Source: Flavobacterium sp. ASV13 (GTDB lineage: Bacteria > Bacteroidota > Bacteroidia > Flavobacteriales > Flavobacteriaceae). Taken from it: DNA of 64,000 bases. The position numbers were made by a program, and so were the translations under genes. Under the pieces are notes generated by a model, which saw nothing but the letters and a program-made list of their open reading frames with translations, was not told the DNA's origin and did not search any database. Below, one piece after another: positions 1 through 8,923 of this stretch. Position 1 is the stretch's first letter. Every line of letters starts with the position of its first letter. The stretch lies in assembly GCF_000745775.1 (NCBI RefSeq), contig NZ_JQJY01000003.1:186001-250000 (forward strand), in the 5' to 3' direction.

Positions 1-1
1 G

Positions 2-1006
2 GACAAAAATTTAAATTGGTCAAAAGTAATTGATGGTTCAATTTCTGCAACACAATGGAAAGGTTTGCATGAAGTAAACGAAACTGTTCATTTATATAAT
101 CCTGTAAATGGCTGGCTGCAAAACTGCAACTCTACTCCTTTTTCTGTTGCTGGGATAAACAGTCCAAAAAAAGCTGATTATATTCCTTATATGGCGCCAG
201 ATGGAGAAAATTTTAGAGGAATTAATGCAGTCCGAATTTTCAGCAAAGGCAACAAATACACTTTAGACAAAGTAATTGCTGATGGTTATGATTCTAAATT
301 ATCAATTTTCGAAATATTGATTCCGAGTTTAGTAAATGTTTTCGAGAAAAACATAAACGTACAATCACCAGAATATGCTGCTTTAAAAGAGCCAATTTCA
401 ATACTGAAATATTGGGATTATTATGCCAAAGAAAATTCGGTTGCAACTACTCTGGCCGTTGAATGGGCTTATAAATTAGACCCAATTATTCTAAAAGCTT
501 ACATTGATGAAGGCGAATTAGATCAAGTTGAAAACACGAAGAATTTTGCAAAAAATGCTACGACAGCACAAATGATTCCGCAATTACAAGCAGTATTGAA
601 AGATTTAGAGTCAAAATTTGGAAGATGGCAAGTCGCTTGGGGCGAAATAAACCGTTTTCAGCGTTCAAGCGGCGCAATTGATTTAAAATATGACGATTCA
701 AAACCAAGTATTCCAATTGGTTATGGACCGGGTTCATGGGGAAGTTTGCCTTCTTTCAAAAGCAGTTATCAGAATAATTCTAAAAAACGTTATGGTTATA
801 ATGGAAACAGTTTTATCTGTGCGGTTGAATTTGGACCAAAAATAAAAGCAAAATCATTATTGGCTGGCGGAAACAGTGGAGACGAAAACTCAAAACATTT
901 CACTGATCAGGCCGAAATGTATCGAAAAGGACAATTTAAAGATGTTCTTTTTTATAAAGAAGATGTTACTAAAAATGCCGAAAAAACGTATCATCCCGGC
1001 GAATAA
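2..1006 (+). CDS. Penicillin acylase family hydrolase, C-terminal part (partial)
   Basis: The frame is open from the left edge, so the true start lies outside the window; about 334 residues are visible. The text fits the C-terminal B-chain region of the penicillin/acyl-homoserine-lactone acylase family (Ntn hydrolases that cleave amide-linked acyl groups, normally after export): a conserved WLQNCNSTPF segment, a DYIPYMAPD stretch and a C-terminal SKHFTDQAEMYRKGQ block, which in this family lines the acyl pocket. The catalytic N-terminal Ser and the linker are not in view. The TTG at position 65 is an internal Leu codon, not a start. The substrate cannot be told from this portion. A hairpin terminator follows. 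Confidence 0.82.
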   Translation, partial: DKNLNWSKVIDGSISATQWKGLHEVNETVHLYNPVNGWLQNCNSTPFSVAGINSPKKADYIPYMAPDGENFRGINAVRIFSKGNKYTLDKVIADGYDSKLSIFEILIPSLVNVFEKNINVQSPEYAALKEPISILKYWDYYAKENSVATTLAVEWAYKLDPIILKAYIDEGELDQVENTKNFAKNATTAQMIPQLQAVLKDLESKFGRWQVAWGEINRFQRSSGAIDLKYDDSKPSIPIGYGPGSWGSLPSFKSSYQNNSKKRYGYNGNSFICAVEFGPKIKAKSLLAGGNSGDENSKHFTDQAEMYRKGQFKDVLFYKEDVTKNAEKTYHPGE

Positions 1007-1032
1007 TTTTGATCAGAAAAAACATTACAAAC

Positions 1033-1067
1033 AAACCTTGGAAGAACTTTCTTTCGAGGTTTTTTTA
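1033..1067 (+). terminator. Rho-independent terminator after the acylase gene
   Basis: AAACCT (1033-1038) pairs with AGGTTT (1057-1062), with further partial pairing inside, followed by a T run. It lies 27 bases after the acylase stop. Confidence 0.6.
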
Positions 1068-1107
1068 TAAGAGAATATTTCTGATATTTGTTTAAAATTG
1101 TAAAATC

Positions 1108-1881
1108 ATGAAAAATTCAGCTCTTCTTATTTTTGCTACCATACTGTTTTCTAACACTATAAACGCACAATTAAAGCCCGTAAAATATGCCGATGGAAAT
1201 CAGGCATTAAACGGTTTATCTATAAAATCTGCTAAAAAAAGCAGTCAGAATCCTGGGATTTTGCTTTTGCCGGCTTGGCTCGGAATTGACAATGCTTCTA
1301 AAAAATATGCCGAAGATTTGTCAAAATTGGGCTACCATGTTTTCATAGCCGATATTTATGGCGAAGGAAATTATCCAAAAAACACTTCTGAAGCAGGAAA
1401 ACAAGCTGGTTTTTATAAAACCAATTACGAAGCTTATCAAAAAAGAATCAATGCAGCATTACAGGAATTAATTAAATCAGGTGCAAATGCTGATAATATT
1501 GTGGTAATTGGATATTGTTTTGGAGGAACAGGCGTTCTTGAAGCGGCACGCGGACATTTGAATGTAAAAGGAGTGGCTTCATTTCATGGCGGTTTAGGCA
1601 AAGACGCATCCCGAAAAACAGAACCAATTACAGCTAAAGTTTTGATTTGTCATGGTGCAGATGATCCTTTTGTTTCAAAAGAAGAAGTTGCCGCTTTTCA
1701 GCAAGAAATGCGTGACTCAAAAGCCGACTGGCAAATGATTTATTATGCAGATTCAGTTCATTCTTTCACAAATCCGGAAGCTGGAAGCGACAATTCTAAA
1801 GGCGCTGCCTATAATCCTGTAGCTGCAAAACGATCTTTTGATCATTTATTACTTTTCTTAAACGAAGTACTTAAGAAGTAA
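1108..1881 (+). CDS. Secreted dienelactone hydrolase family protein
   Basis: A 257-residue alpha/beta hydrolase with a signal peptide ending near residue 20 (NTINAQ). The dienelactone hydrolase triad is readable: Cys137 in GYCFGG as nucleophile, Asp186 in HGADDPF, and His218 in ADSVHSF. Family members hydrolyse lactones or esters; export to the periplasm argues against the classical chlorocatechol pathway role. It stands between a terminator and the DUF3667 gene, and no aromatic-degradation genes are near, so the natural substrate is unknown. Confidence 0.85.
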   Translation: MKNSALLIFATILFSNTINAQLKPVKYADGNQALNGLSIKSAKKSSQNPGILLLPAWLGIDNASKKYAEDLSKLGYHVFIADIYGEGNYPKNTSEAGKQAGFYKTNYEAYQKRINAALQELIKSGANADNIVVIGYCFGGTGVLEAARGHLNVKGVASFHGGLGKDASRKTEPITAKVLICHGADDPFVSKEEVAAFQQEMRDSKADWQMIYYADSVHSFTNPEAGSDNSKGAAYNPVAAKRSFDHLLLFLNEVLKK

Positions 1882-1925
1882 AACCCAAAAACTAACCCAA
1901 AACACCAAATCAACTAAATAAACCA

Positions 1926-2903
1926 ATGTCACACAATAAAATCAGAGAAGACAAAACCTGCCTGAACTGCAGGCATGTAGTCGAGCAAAAATTTTGTCCC
2001 AACTGCGGACAGGAAAACAGCGATACACGAAAAACTTTCCATCATTTATTTGTTCATTTTTTTGAAGATTTAACGCATTATGAAAATGCATTTTGGAAAA
2101 CAATCAGAAACTTGCTTCTAAAGCCTTCAACATTAACAAAAGAATATCTTTCTGGAAAAAGGCTGTCTTATCTGGCTCCGGTTCGCCTTTATATTTTCAT
2201 AAGTTTTATCACTTTTTTATTGATTGCTCTGTTTCCTAATAAGGTAACGGAAGAACTCAATAAAGGAGAAAATCAGCTTTTTTCGCAAACTACAAAGGAT
2301 GAAAAAGGTAAAAAAGTAGTTAAAACTTTTAACGACAAAAGTCATTTTGAATTAAAGACGATGAAAGAAATCGATTCAATTCAGAAATACGGAAAAGAAG
2401 ATGATAAACTTTCTGATTTTCAATATTGGATTTATGAAAAAGTTGTTCACGTGACTGAAACTAACACTAAAAAGGAAATTATAGAAAAATTCATCGAATC
2501 GTTTATTCACAACATTCCGAAAATTCTCTTTATTATAATGCCTTTCTTCGCCTTTTTCTTATGGATTTTTCATAATAAAAAAAGATGGTATTATTTTGAT
2601 CACGGAATTTTTACACTGCATTATTTTTCGTTTTTGCTCTTAATCTTTCTGATCTTATTTATTGTCAATAAAGTAGCCGCGTTATTTGGAGGAAATGGTA
2701 TTGCAGAAGCAATAGCAGGTATTACAAATTTTGTAGGTATCATCTGGATGTGCTACTACTTTTATCCGGCGCATCATCGTTTTTATGGAGAAACGAGATT
2801 CGTGTCATTTGTTAAAAGTGTAACATTATTTTTCATAAACTTCTTTTTTATCCTATTTTTACTGACATTCTATATGTTATACATATTCATTAATTTACAC
2901 TAA
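1926..2903 (+). CDS. DUF3667 membrane protein with N-terminal zinc ribbon
   Basis: 325 residues. The N-terminus carries two CxxC pairs (Cys12/Cys15 and Cys24/Cys27), a probable zinc ribbon, followed by the DUF3667 core (FHHLFVHFFEDLTHYENAFWK) common in Bacteroidetes. Hydrophobic segments occur near residues 85-105, 195-215, 228-250, 258-280 and 290-318, so it is an integral inner-membrane protein. A charged loop (about 105-190) separates the first and second segments. Only 6 bases separate it from the following peptidase gene, so the two are probably co-transcribed. Function unknown for the family. Confidence 0.82.
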   Translation: MSHNKIREDKTCLNCRHVVEQKFCPNCGQENSDTRKTFHHLFVHFFEDLTHYENAFWKTIRNLLLKPSTLTKEYLSGKRLSYLAPVRLYIFISFITFLLIALFPNKVTEELNKGENQLFSQTTKDEKGKKVVKTFNDKSHFELKTMKEIDSIQKYGKEDDKLSDFQYWIYEKVVHVTETNTKKEIIEKFIESFIHNIPKILFIIMPFFAFFLWIFHNKKRWYYFDHGIFTLHYFSFLLLIFLILFIVNKVAALFGGNGIAEAIAGITNFVGIIWMCYYFYPAHHRFYGETRFVSFVKSVTLFFINFFFILFLLTFYMLYIFINLH

Positions 2904-2909
2904 CCCAAA

Positions 2910-3926
2910 ATGAAAAAAATTGTACTTCTTTTATTAATTGCTTCGGCGTTTTCATGTAAAAATGCGCAGTCTGTTGCTTCAAAAGACAATTCAGACCCAA
3001 CGAAATACATGAACTCGATCACGGCAAAAGACTTGAAAAAAATGCTTTATGTTGTTGCTTCTGATGAAATGGAAGGCCGTGAAACTGGTTCAAAAGGACA
3101 AAAGAAAGCGGGACTTTACATGATCGAACAATACAAAAAAAATAAAATCTCATTCCCTAAAGGAGCTGCAGATTACTATCAGCATATTCCAGCATCATTT
3201 TTAAATGCAAGACGCAATGAAAATTTACCGGATTCAGAAAATATCTGGGCGTATATCGAAGGTTCTGAAAAACCAAATGAAGTTTTAGTAATTTCTGCGC
3301 ATTACGATCACGTTGGAATTAAAGATGGTGAAGTTTACAACGGAGCCGATGATGATGGTTCTGGAACTGTAGCCGTTATGGAAATTGCAAAAGCATTTGC
3401 GAAAGCTAAAAAAGAAGGACATGGACCAAAACGTTCTATTTTGTTTCTTCACGTAACTGGCGAAGAACATGGCTTACATGGTTCTCGTTTTTATTCTGAA
3501 AATCCATTATTTCCAATTGCCAATACAATTACAGATATCAACATTGACATGATTGGACGCCGCGATGTTGAGCACGCAAATACAAATAATTATGTATATG
3601 TAATTGGAGCAGACAGATTATCTAGTGAATTACACAACGCAGTTGTAGCTCAAAATGACAAATACATCAAAATGAACTTGGATTTCAAATTTAATGATCC
3701 AAAAGATCCAAATCATTTTTACGAGCGTTCTGATCATTATAACTTTGCAAAACATGGTATTCCGTCAATCTTTTTCTTCAATGGAGTTCACGAAGACTAC
3801 CACGGAAAAGATGATACACCTGAAAAAATAGAATACGATGCCTTAGCAAAAAGAGCACAACTTGCTTTTGTACTTGCGTGGGATTTAGCAAACAGAGAAA
3901 ATAGACCTGTAGTTGATAAGAAATAA
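2910..3926 (+). CDS. M28 family zinc aminopeptidase, lipoprotein
   Basis: 338 residues with a lipobox ending at Cys16 (ASAFSC), so an exported, lipid-anchored protein. M28 metal ligands and catalytic residues are visible: His131 and Asp133 in SAHYDHVG, Asp147 in GADDDGSG, Glu185/Glu186 in TGEEHG, Asp213 in NIDMIGR, and His298 in EDYHGKDDT. The family releases N-terminal amino acids from peptides using two zinc ions. It closely follows the DUF3667 gene and ends at an inverted-repeat region shared with the convergent rho gene. Confidence 0.9.
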   Translation: MKKIVLLLLIASAFSCKNAQSVASKDNSDPTKYMNSITAKDLKKMLYVVASDEMEGRETGSKGQKKAGLYMIEQYKKNKISFPKGAADYYQHIPASFLNARRNENLPDSENIWAYIEGSEKPNEVLVISAHYDHVGIKDGEVYNGADDDGSGTVAVMEIAKAFAKAKKEGHGPKRSILFLHVTGEEHGLHGSRFYSENPLFPIANTITDINIDMIGRRDVEHANTNNYVYVIGADRLSSELHNAVVAQNDKYIKMNLDFKFNDPKDPNHFYERSDHYNFAKHGIPSIFFFNGVHEDYHGKDDTPEKIEYDALAKRAQLAFVLAWDLANRENRPVVDKK

Positions 3927-4067
3927 GGTACTGAGGGACTGAGGGACTGAGGTTCTAAGACAAACAAAAAAGGGATGAGTTTAAAAACTCATCCCTTTTT
4001 TATATTTTAAATTAATCTCAAAGTATAAAAACCTTAGAACCTTAGTCCCTCAGTACCTTAGAACCTT
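3927..4067. repeat. Inverted pair of CTTAG/CTGAG octamer repeats around a shared terminator
   Basis: Between the convergent peptidase and rho genes. The left arm (3927-3959) reads as 8-base units CTGAGGGA, CTGAGGGA, CTGAGGTT, CTAAGACA. The right arm (4029-4067) is the inverse, with CTTAGAAC, CTTAGTCC and CTCAGTAC units. The arms match each other nearly perfectly over about 26 bp as an inverted repeat. The units belong to the same degenerate octamer family seen at 8770, 11220, 32755 and 51460. Confidence 0.85.
3966..4001. terminator. Bidirectional terminator between the M28 peptidase gene and rho
   Basis: GGGATGAGTTT (3972-3982) and AAACTCATCCC (3985-3995) form an 11-bp perfect stem. It is flanked by an A run on the left and a T run on the right, so it can serve both converging genes. 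Confidence 0.85.
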
Positions 4068-4070
4068 TCC

Positions 4071-5909
4071 TTAGTCATTCATCGAAATCAAAAACTCTTC
4101 GTTGTTTCTAGTTTTCTTGAAACGGTCGTTTACAAAATCCATTGATTCTACTGGGTTCATATCTGATAGATATTTACGCATAATCCACATTCTTTGTAAC
4201 GTTTTTTCGTCTAATAATAAATCATCACGACGTGTACTTGACGAAGTAAGATCGATTGCAGGGAAAATACGTTTGTTTGCAATTTTACGATCCAACTGAA
4301 GTTCCATGTTTCCAGTTCCTTTAAATTCTTCAAAGATAACCTCATCCATTTTAGAACCTGTTTCAGTCAATGCTGTTGCGATGATACTTAGCGAACCTCC
4401 ATTTTCTACATTTCTTGCAGCTCCAAAGAAACGTTTTGGTTTTTGTAATGCATTCGCATCAACACCTCCACTTAATACTTTTCCAGAAGCCGGCTGAACC
4501 GTGTTGTAAGCTCTCGCTAAACGTGTAATCGAATCTAATAAGATTACAACATCATGTCCGCATTCAACTAAACGTTTTGCTTTTTCAAGAACAATATTAG
4601 CAATTTTCACGTGTTCTTGTGGTTCTCTGTCGAAAGTTGACGCAATAACTTCACCACGAACACTTCTTTGCATATCGGTAACCTCTTCAGGACGCTCATC
4701 AATCAAAAGAACAATTAAATAAACTTCAGGATGATTGGCAGCAATTGCATTTGCAATATCCTTTAAAAGCATTGTTTTACCCGTTTTAGGCTGTGCAACG
4801 ATCATTCCACGTTGTCCTTTTCCTATCGGAGAAAATAAATCGATAATACGAGTTGATATAGAACTGCCTTTTTCGGCTAATTTGAATTTTTCAGAAGGAA
4901 AAACAGGTGTCAAGTGCTCAAAAGAAACTCTATCGCGAACTACTTGCGGGTCGTGACCATTGATTTTAAGTACACGAACTAAAGGGAAAAACTTCTCACC
5001 TTCTTTAGGAGGACGAACCACTCCTTTTACTGTATCTCCAGTTTTTAAACCAAACAATCTGATTTGTGAAGTTGATAAATAAATATCATCTGGAGAAGCT
5101 AAATAATTATAATCTGATGAACGTAAAAATCCGTAACCGTCTGGCATCATTTCAAGAACACCTTCACTTTCGATAATTCCGTCAAATTCGAAATCTGAAT
5201 CTCTGAAATTATTATTTTTTTTATTTTTATGATTTGGGTTTTGATTTCCGTTATTCCCATTTCCATTACCGTTTCCATTTTGGTTTGGATTCTGATTCGG
5301 ATTTTGGTTTTGATTAGGGTTTTGATTTTTATTTTGATTCGGATTTATCTTTTTTACCTGAGGGGCATTTTCCGTTTTTTCTGCAATTGGAGCAGTATTT
5401 TCAGTACTTTCTTCGGCAATCACTTCTTTTACAGTATCTTTTGTTGCCTCTTTTTCTTTTTGCAGCGCTACCTTTTTTTCATAAGCCGATTTGTTGAACT
5501 TAACAATTTTTGGCTCTTTCTTCACTTCCACAGGGCTTTCAGTACTTTCCTGAACTTTTGGTTCAGCCTGAATTTTTGGTGCCGACTGAATTTTTGGTTT
5601 AGTCGTTGGTGCAGCTTCCTTTTTTTCAGGAGCAGCTTCTTCGACTTTATCAAATTCTAAAACTGGAGCATTTTTTGGTGCTGCTGCTTTTTTTACAGGA
5701 GCTATTCTTGCTCTTTTTGGTTTTTCGTCTGCTATTTCCTTATCAGCCACAGCAGGTGCCGGCGGCGCAATAGTCGCTTCTTGATGCGCTAAAATCTGAG
5801 TAATCAGAGTCTCTTTTTTAACACCATTAAACTTTATAGTTTTAGCCAACTTAGCTATTTCTTGAAGCTCAGAAAGCTTCATTTCTTTTAATGCAGAAAT
5901 ATCAAACAT
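4071..5909 (-). CDS. rho: Transcription termination factor Rho with long disordered insert
   Basis: 612 residues, much longer than the roughly 420 of enterobacterial Rho. Rho_N domain at 1-43; low-complexity Ala/Pro/Lys/Glu-rich region at about 44-188; Asn/Gln/Gly/Lys-rich tract at 189-234; cold-shock-like RNA-binding domain at about 243-325; hexameric RecA-type ATPase after that, with Walker A QPKTGKT (373-379), Walker B VVILLDS (454-460) and the Q/R-loop region [17 protein letters not shown] (480-496). It terminates transcription by translocating along untranslated RNA. The long insert is usual for Bacteroidetes Rho. The gene converges with the M28 peptidase and diverges from the DUF4293 gene. 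Confidence 0.97.
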   Translation of the reverse strand: MFDISALKEMKLSELQEIAKLAKTIKFNGVKKETLITQILAHQEATIAPPAPAVADKEIADEKPKRARIAPVKKAAAPKNAPVLEFDKVEEAAPEKKEAAPTTKPKIQSAPKIQAEPKVQESTESPVEVKKEPKIVKFNKSAYEKKVALQKEKEATKDTVKEVIAEESTENTAPIAEKTENAPQVKKINPNQNKNQNPNQNQNPNQNPNQNGNGNGNGNNGNQNPNHKNKKNNNFRDSDFEFDGIIESEGVLEMMPDGYGFLRSSDYNYLASPDDIYLSTSQIRLFGLKTGDTVKGVVRPPKEGEKFFPLVRVLKINGHDPQVVRDRVSFEHLTPVFPSEKFKLAEKGSSISTRIIDLFSPIGKGQRGMIVAQPKTGKTMLLKDIANAIAANHPEVYLIVLLIDERPEEVTDMQRSVRGEVIASTFDREPQEHVKIANIVLEKAKRLVECGHDVVILLDSITRLARAYNTVQPASGKVLSGGVDANALQKPKRFFGAARNVENGGSLSIIATALTETGSKMDEVIFEEFKGTGNMELQLDRKIANKRIFPAIDLTSSSTRRDDLLLDEKTLQRMWIMRKYLSDMNPVESMDFVNDRFKKTRNNEEFLISMND

Positions 5910-6065
5910 GAATGTTCTATGAATTTAATTATTTTAAAGGAAATACTGTAAAAAGTAGGTAGATAAATGATTTCAATTGACCGCAGTATGAAGTGCTTAC
6001 GGTATTATGATGCAATAATACGAATAAATTTTAATCATACAATAGTATTTATAAAAAAGAAAATA

Positions 6066-6073
6066 TATTTTTG
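6066..6073 (+). promoter_or_regulatory. Putative -7 box (TATTTTTG) for the DUF4293 gene
   Basis: Matches the Bacteroidetes TAnnTTTG consensus, 17 bases before the ATG at 6091. No clear -33 TTG at the expected distance. Confidence 0.4.
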
Positions 6074-6090
6074 TAAAACAATTTCAAGTT

Positions 6091-6507
6091 ATGTTACAAA
6101 GAATTCAAACCGTATATTTAATTCTTACCTTTGTAATTACAGGGGTTTTATTATTTTTTATACCACTTTGGTCATTAAATGGCGGTAAACCTTTTTACTT
6201 TATGCAGGATCAGGTTTACACTGTATTATTAGGGCTAAGTACAATGCTGACTATTATCAGTATTATATCATACAAAAAAAGACAAAATCAGTTTGTGATG
6301 AACAGACTGAACATAATATTAAATTTAATTTTATTAGGATTATTTGTATATCGATCACTAAATTTATCTGGAGAAACGGCTACAGCTGTTTCTGAGAAAG
6401 GTATTGGGATGTTTCTTCCGATTGTTGCTATCGTATTATTAGTTTTAGCTAATAAGGCCATCAAAAAGGACGAAGATCTTGTAAAATCTGTAGATCGTTT
6501 GAGATAA
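6091..6507 (+). CDS. DUF4293 family small membrane protein
   Basis: 138 residues with four predicted membrane segments (about 7-27, 44-62, 72-90, 106-126) and a basic/acidic C-terminal tail. The sequence MLQRIQTVYL followed by a short TM is the usual opening of the flavobacterial DUF4293 family. It is divergent from rho and followed by a strong hairpin terminator, so it is probably monocistronic. Function unknown. Confidence 0.75.
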   Translation: MLQRIQTVYLILTFVITGVLLFFIPLWSLNGGKPFYFMQDQVYTVLLGLSTMLTIISIISYKKRQNQFVMNRLNIILNLILLGLFVYRSLNLSGETATAVSEKGIGMFLPIVAIVLLVLANKAIKKDEDLVKSVDRLR

Positions 6508-6536
6508 ACCTATAAACTTAATTTTTTGTGCGAAGA

Positions 6537-6564
6537 AAAACCCGAATTTATTCGGGTTTTTTTT
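6537..6564 (+). terminator. Terminator after the DUF4293 gene
   Basis: AAAACCCGAA (6537-6546), loop TTTA, TTCGGGTTTT (6551-6560), then more T. A perfect 10-bp stem. Confidence 0.9.
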
Positions 6565-6622
6565 GTGCCCTATATTATTACAAATCAAACTTAAAGAGCA
6601 CTTCTAAAGATCATTTCCATGG

Positions 6623-6630
6623 TAAATTTG
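6623..6630 (+). promoter_or_regulatory. Putative -7 box (TAAATTTG) for the NarL-type regulator
   Basis: Exact match to TAnnTTTG, 22 bases before the ATG at 6653. The -33 element is not obvious. Confidence 0.45.
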
Positions 6631-6652
6631 CATTTTCTTAATCAAATTTATC

Positions 6653-7315
6653 ATGACATCAAAAATAAGGATTCATCTTGCAGATGATCATCAAGTACTT
6701 ATTGATGGTCTAACCAATTTATTACAAACAGTTGAAAACTTTGAAGTTGTTGGCAGCTCCCTGGATGGAACTACAGTATATAATGATGTTATGCAAAATA
6801 ATGCCGATATCTTAGTTCTGGATATCAGCATGACTGAAAAAGATGGAATTAAAGTTTTACAGGAATTTTATGCTCAGAAAAATCCATTGAAAGTCATTAT
6901 TCTTTCCAGTTATGATGATTTAAAAATCATTAAAGAAGTCATGAAATTAGGGGCAAAAGGGTATCTCACAAAAAAATGTGCAGGTGAAAATATTATTGAA
7001 GCAATTAAAACGGTTTATAAAGGACAAGAATATTTTTCAGATTTAATAAGAGAAAAAATATTCAACAGTTTTACGCAAAATAACCCACAATTAAACAACA
7101 GCGTCTATATTGAAAATCCCATTTTAAGTCCGCGCGAAATTGAAATCGTCACTTTAATATCACTCGAATATAGTGGAAAAGAAATAAGCGAGCAGCTCTT
7201 TATCAGTCTTAATACTGTTGAAACGCATCGAAAAAATATCATGAAAAAACTACAGACAAAAAATACAATTGGCTTAGTCAAATATGCTTTAAAACATAAT
7301 CTGATAAATCCTTAA
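6653..7315 (+). CDS. NarL/FixJ-type response regulator
   Basis: 220 residues. N-terminal receiver domain with acidic pair Asp11/Asp12 (LADDH), phospho-acceptor Asp57 (LVLDISM) and Lys107 (YLTKK). A C-terminal LuxR-type helix-turn-helix starts at LSPREIEIV (about 158-166) and includes the SLNTVETHRKNIMKKL recognition helix. It binds DNA after phosphorylation. The neighbouring gene encodes a matching HisKA_3-type kinase 30 bases downstream, so the two should form a two-component system. The regulated genes are not evident. Confidence 0.93.
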   Translation: MTSKIRIHLADDHQVLIDGLTNLLQTVENFEVVGSSLDGTTVYNDVMQNNADILVLDISMTEKDGIKVLQEFYAQKNPLKVIILSSYDDLKIIKEVMKLGAKGYLTKKCAGENIIEAIKTVYKGQEYFSDLIREKIFNSFTQNNPQLNNSVYIENPILSPREIEIVTLISLEYSGKEISEQLFISLNTVETHRKNIMKKLQTKNTIGLVKYALKHNLINP

Positions 7316-7345
7316 TCTGAAAAATGATTTAAAACAGCTTTAATT

Positions 7346-8263
7346 ATGCGCATTTTTAAAATTGCAATCTTATTCTTTGTCATTATTTTTTTTAATGAAA
7401 ATCCTGCTTTTAGTCAGCAAAAAGAAATTCCAAAAGAAAACGTTCAAAACACATCTATATCAAAAAAGATAAGCATTGCCGAATTAAATAAGCTTGAAAA
7501 ACTTCGAAATAAAAAAGTAGTGAGTTTAGGGATTGTTCTTGTTATTATCCTCTTTTTTTTATTTTACTTCTTTTATCAAAACAATAAATTAAAACAAAAA
7601 ATAAAACGAAAAGATCTCAAGCAAAAGATTCTTTTAAATGTCATTAATTCCGGAATTGATACTCAAGAAATTGAACGTAAAAAAATAGCTTCTTTTTTGC
7701 ACGATAATATCAATTCGTTGCTATCGTCTGTTGGGCTTCATCTCAATACTTTTACCACACAAAACAATATACAATCAGAAGAAATCCGAAAAGCAAAAGC
7801 CATTTTAGCCGAAGCACACGATCTTCTACGAGATATGTCACATGACCTTGTTCCTAGTCTTTTGGTTCGTTTTGGGTTAATTTATGCATTGGAAGATTTA
7901 TGCGAAAAAAACTCAAATCACACTCTAAATTTTGATTTTACCAGTTCAATTTCATCCAATAAACGATATACCGAAAAATTTGAAATGAAAATCTATTTTA
8001 TTATATCAGAATTATTTAACAACATTATAAAACACAGTAAAGCAACAAATGCGCAATTAATTCTAAACGAAACAGAAAACAATTTCATCATTAAAGTACA
8101 AGATAACGGACTAGGGTTTAATGCCAGAAAAACGAATGAATATGAAGGTTTTGGCTTAAACAGAATAAGAGCCCGAATCAAAAAATTCAAAGGAAGTTTT
8201 GATATTGTTTCAAAAGTGAATCAGGGTACTACTGTAAAAATAAAAATCCCGATTCCACATTAA
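7346..8263 (+). CDS. NarL-partner sensor histidine kinase (HisKA_3 type)
   Basis: 305 residues: signal-peptide-like start (1-23), a short periplasmic segment, one membrane helix at about 58-78, a dimerisation/H-box around His119 (IASFLHDNINSLLSSVG) and an HATPase_c domain with Asn226 (FNNIIKH), DNGLGF and GFGLNRIRAR boxes. The periplasmic part is only about 35 residues, too short for a classical ligand-binding domain, so sensing may depend on a partner or on the membrane. It is co-transcribed with the upstream response regulator and converges with the phosphoesterase gene 6 bases away. Confidence 0.9.
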   Translation: MRIFKIAILFFVIIFFNENPAFSQQKEIPKENVQNTSISKKISIAELNKLEKLRNKKVVSLGIVLVIILFFLFYFFYQNNKLKQKIKRKDLKQKILLNVINSGIDTQEIERKKIASFLHDNINSLLSSVGLHLNTFTTQNNIQSEEIRKAKAILAEAHDLLRDMSHDLVPSLLVRFGLIYALEDLCEKNSNHTLNFDFTSSISSNKRYTEKFEMKIYFIISELFNNIIKHSKATNAQLILNETENNFIIKVQDNGLGFNARKTNEYEGFGLNRIRARIKKFKGSFDIVSKVNQGTTVKIKIPIPH

Positions 8264-8269
8264 AAATCA

Positions 8270-8764
8270 TTATTTTTTCCCTATTTCGATAATTTCCAAA
8301 TCTTTGATTTTATCATCATCAATTACAAATCGAAGCATCGTTCGCATTTGATGAAAACCGCTTTTTCCTGCCGCACCTGGATTCATATGCAGTAAGTTAT
8401 TCTTTTTATCGAACATCACTTTCAAAATGTGAGAATGTCCACAAATAAATAATTTAGGAGGATTTGCAGCCATTTCTTCTCTGATGTTCGGATTGTATTT
8501 TCCCGGATAACCTCCAATATGTGTAATCCAAACTGATACATTTTCGCACATAAAACGATTATTTAACGGAAATTCCAACCGTGCTTTAGCATCGTCGATA
8601 TTTCCGTAAACCGCTCTCAAAGGTTTTATTTTTTTAATTGTATCGGTAACATTCAAATCTCCAATATCTCCGGCATGCCAAACTTCGTCTGCTTGTACTA
8701 CATATTTTAAAATAATATCGTCAATGTGACTGTGAGTATCAGAAAGAAGAAGGATTTTTGTCAT
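8270..8764 (-). CDS. YfcE/MJ0936-type metallophosphoesterase
   Basis: 164 residues covering a complete calcineurin-like phosphoesterase of the small YfcE class. Metal-binding residues are visible: Asp9 and His11 (LLSDTHSH), Asp33 (HAGDIGD), Asn55 (YGNIDD), His82 (ITHIGG), and His110/His112 (ICGHSHI). Such enzymes hydrolyse phosphodiesters in vitro; the physiological substrate is uncertain. The start codon is preceded directly by CTTAG-type octamer repeats, which must form most of its 5' leader or promoter region. Confidence 0.88.
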   Translation of the reverse strand: MTKILLLSDTHSHIDDIILKYVVQADEVWHAGDIGDLNVTDTIKKIKPLRAVYGNIDDAKARLEFPLNNRFMCENVSVWITHIGGYPGKYNPNIREEMAANPPKLFICGHSHILKVMFDKKNNLLHMNPGAAGKSGFHQMRTMLRFVIDDDKIKDLEIIEIGKK

Positions 8765-8771
8765 TTTTTAA

Positions 8772-8858
8772 GAGGCTAAGATTCTAAGTTGCTAAGATAC
8801 TAAGGTTTTTTTAAAGGTGCTAAGGTGCTAAGGTTCTAAGATGCTAAGGTTCTAAGGC
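8772..8858. repeat. Octamer repeat array (CTAAGnnn) upstream of the phosphoesterase
   Basis: Nine 8-base units on the + strand: CTAAGATT, CTAAGTTG, CTAAGATA, CTAAGGTT, a gap of about 12 bases, then CTAAGGTG, CTAAGGTT, CTAAGATG, CTAAGGTT, CTAAGGCT. The first five bases are constant and the last three vary. The array lies between the flotillin terminator and the phosphoesterase start codon. Confidence 0.88.
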
Positions 8859-8870
8859 TTTTTTAATTAA

Positions 8871-8902
8871 AAAATCCGATTTGCTTTCGCAAATCGGATT
8901 TA
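8871..8902 (-). terminator. Terminator after the flotillin-like gene
   Basis: AAATCCGATTTGC (8872-8884), loop TTTC, GCAAATCGGATTT (8889-8901): a 13-bp perfect stem, with a T run on the minus strand (AAAA on plus before it). Confidence 0.85.
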
Positions 8903-8923
8903 TGATATCAAATTGATAAACAA

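Noticed and set aside
876..1070. 64-residue ORF overlapping the acylase end
   Set aside because: Overlaps a conserved coding frame and the terminator.
5229..5660. 143-residue plus-strand ORF opposite rho
   Set aside because: It is the antisense of the low-complexity insert of rho, rich in Ile/Leu/Phe, with no independent coding evidence.
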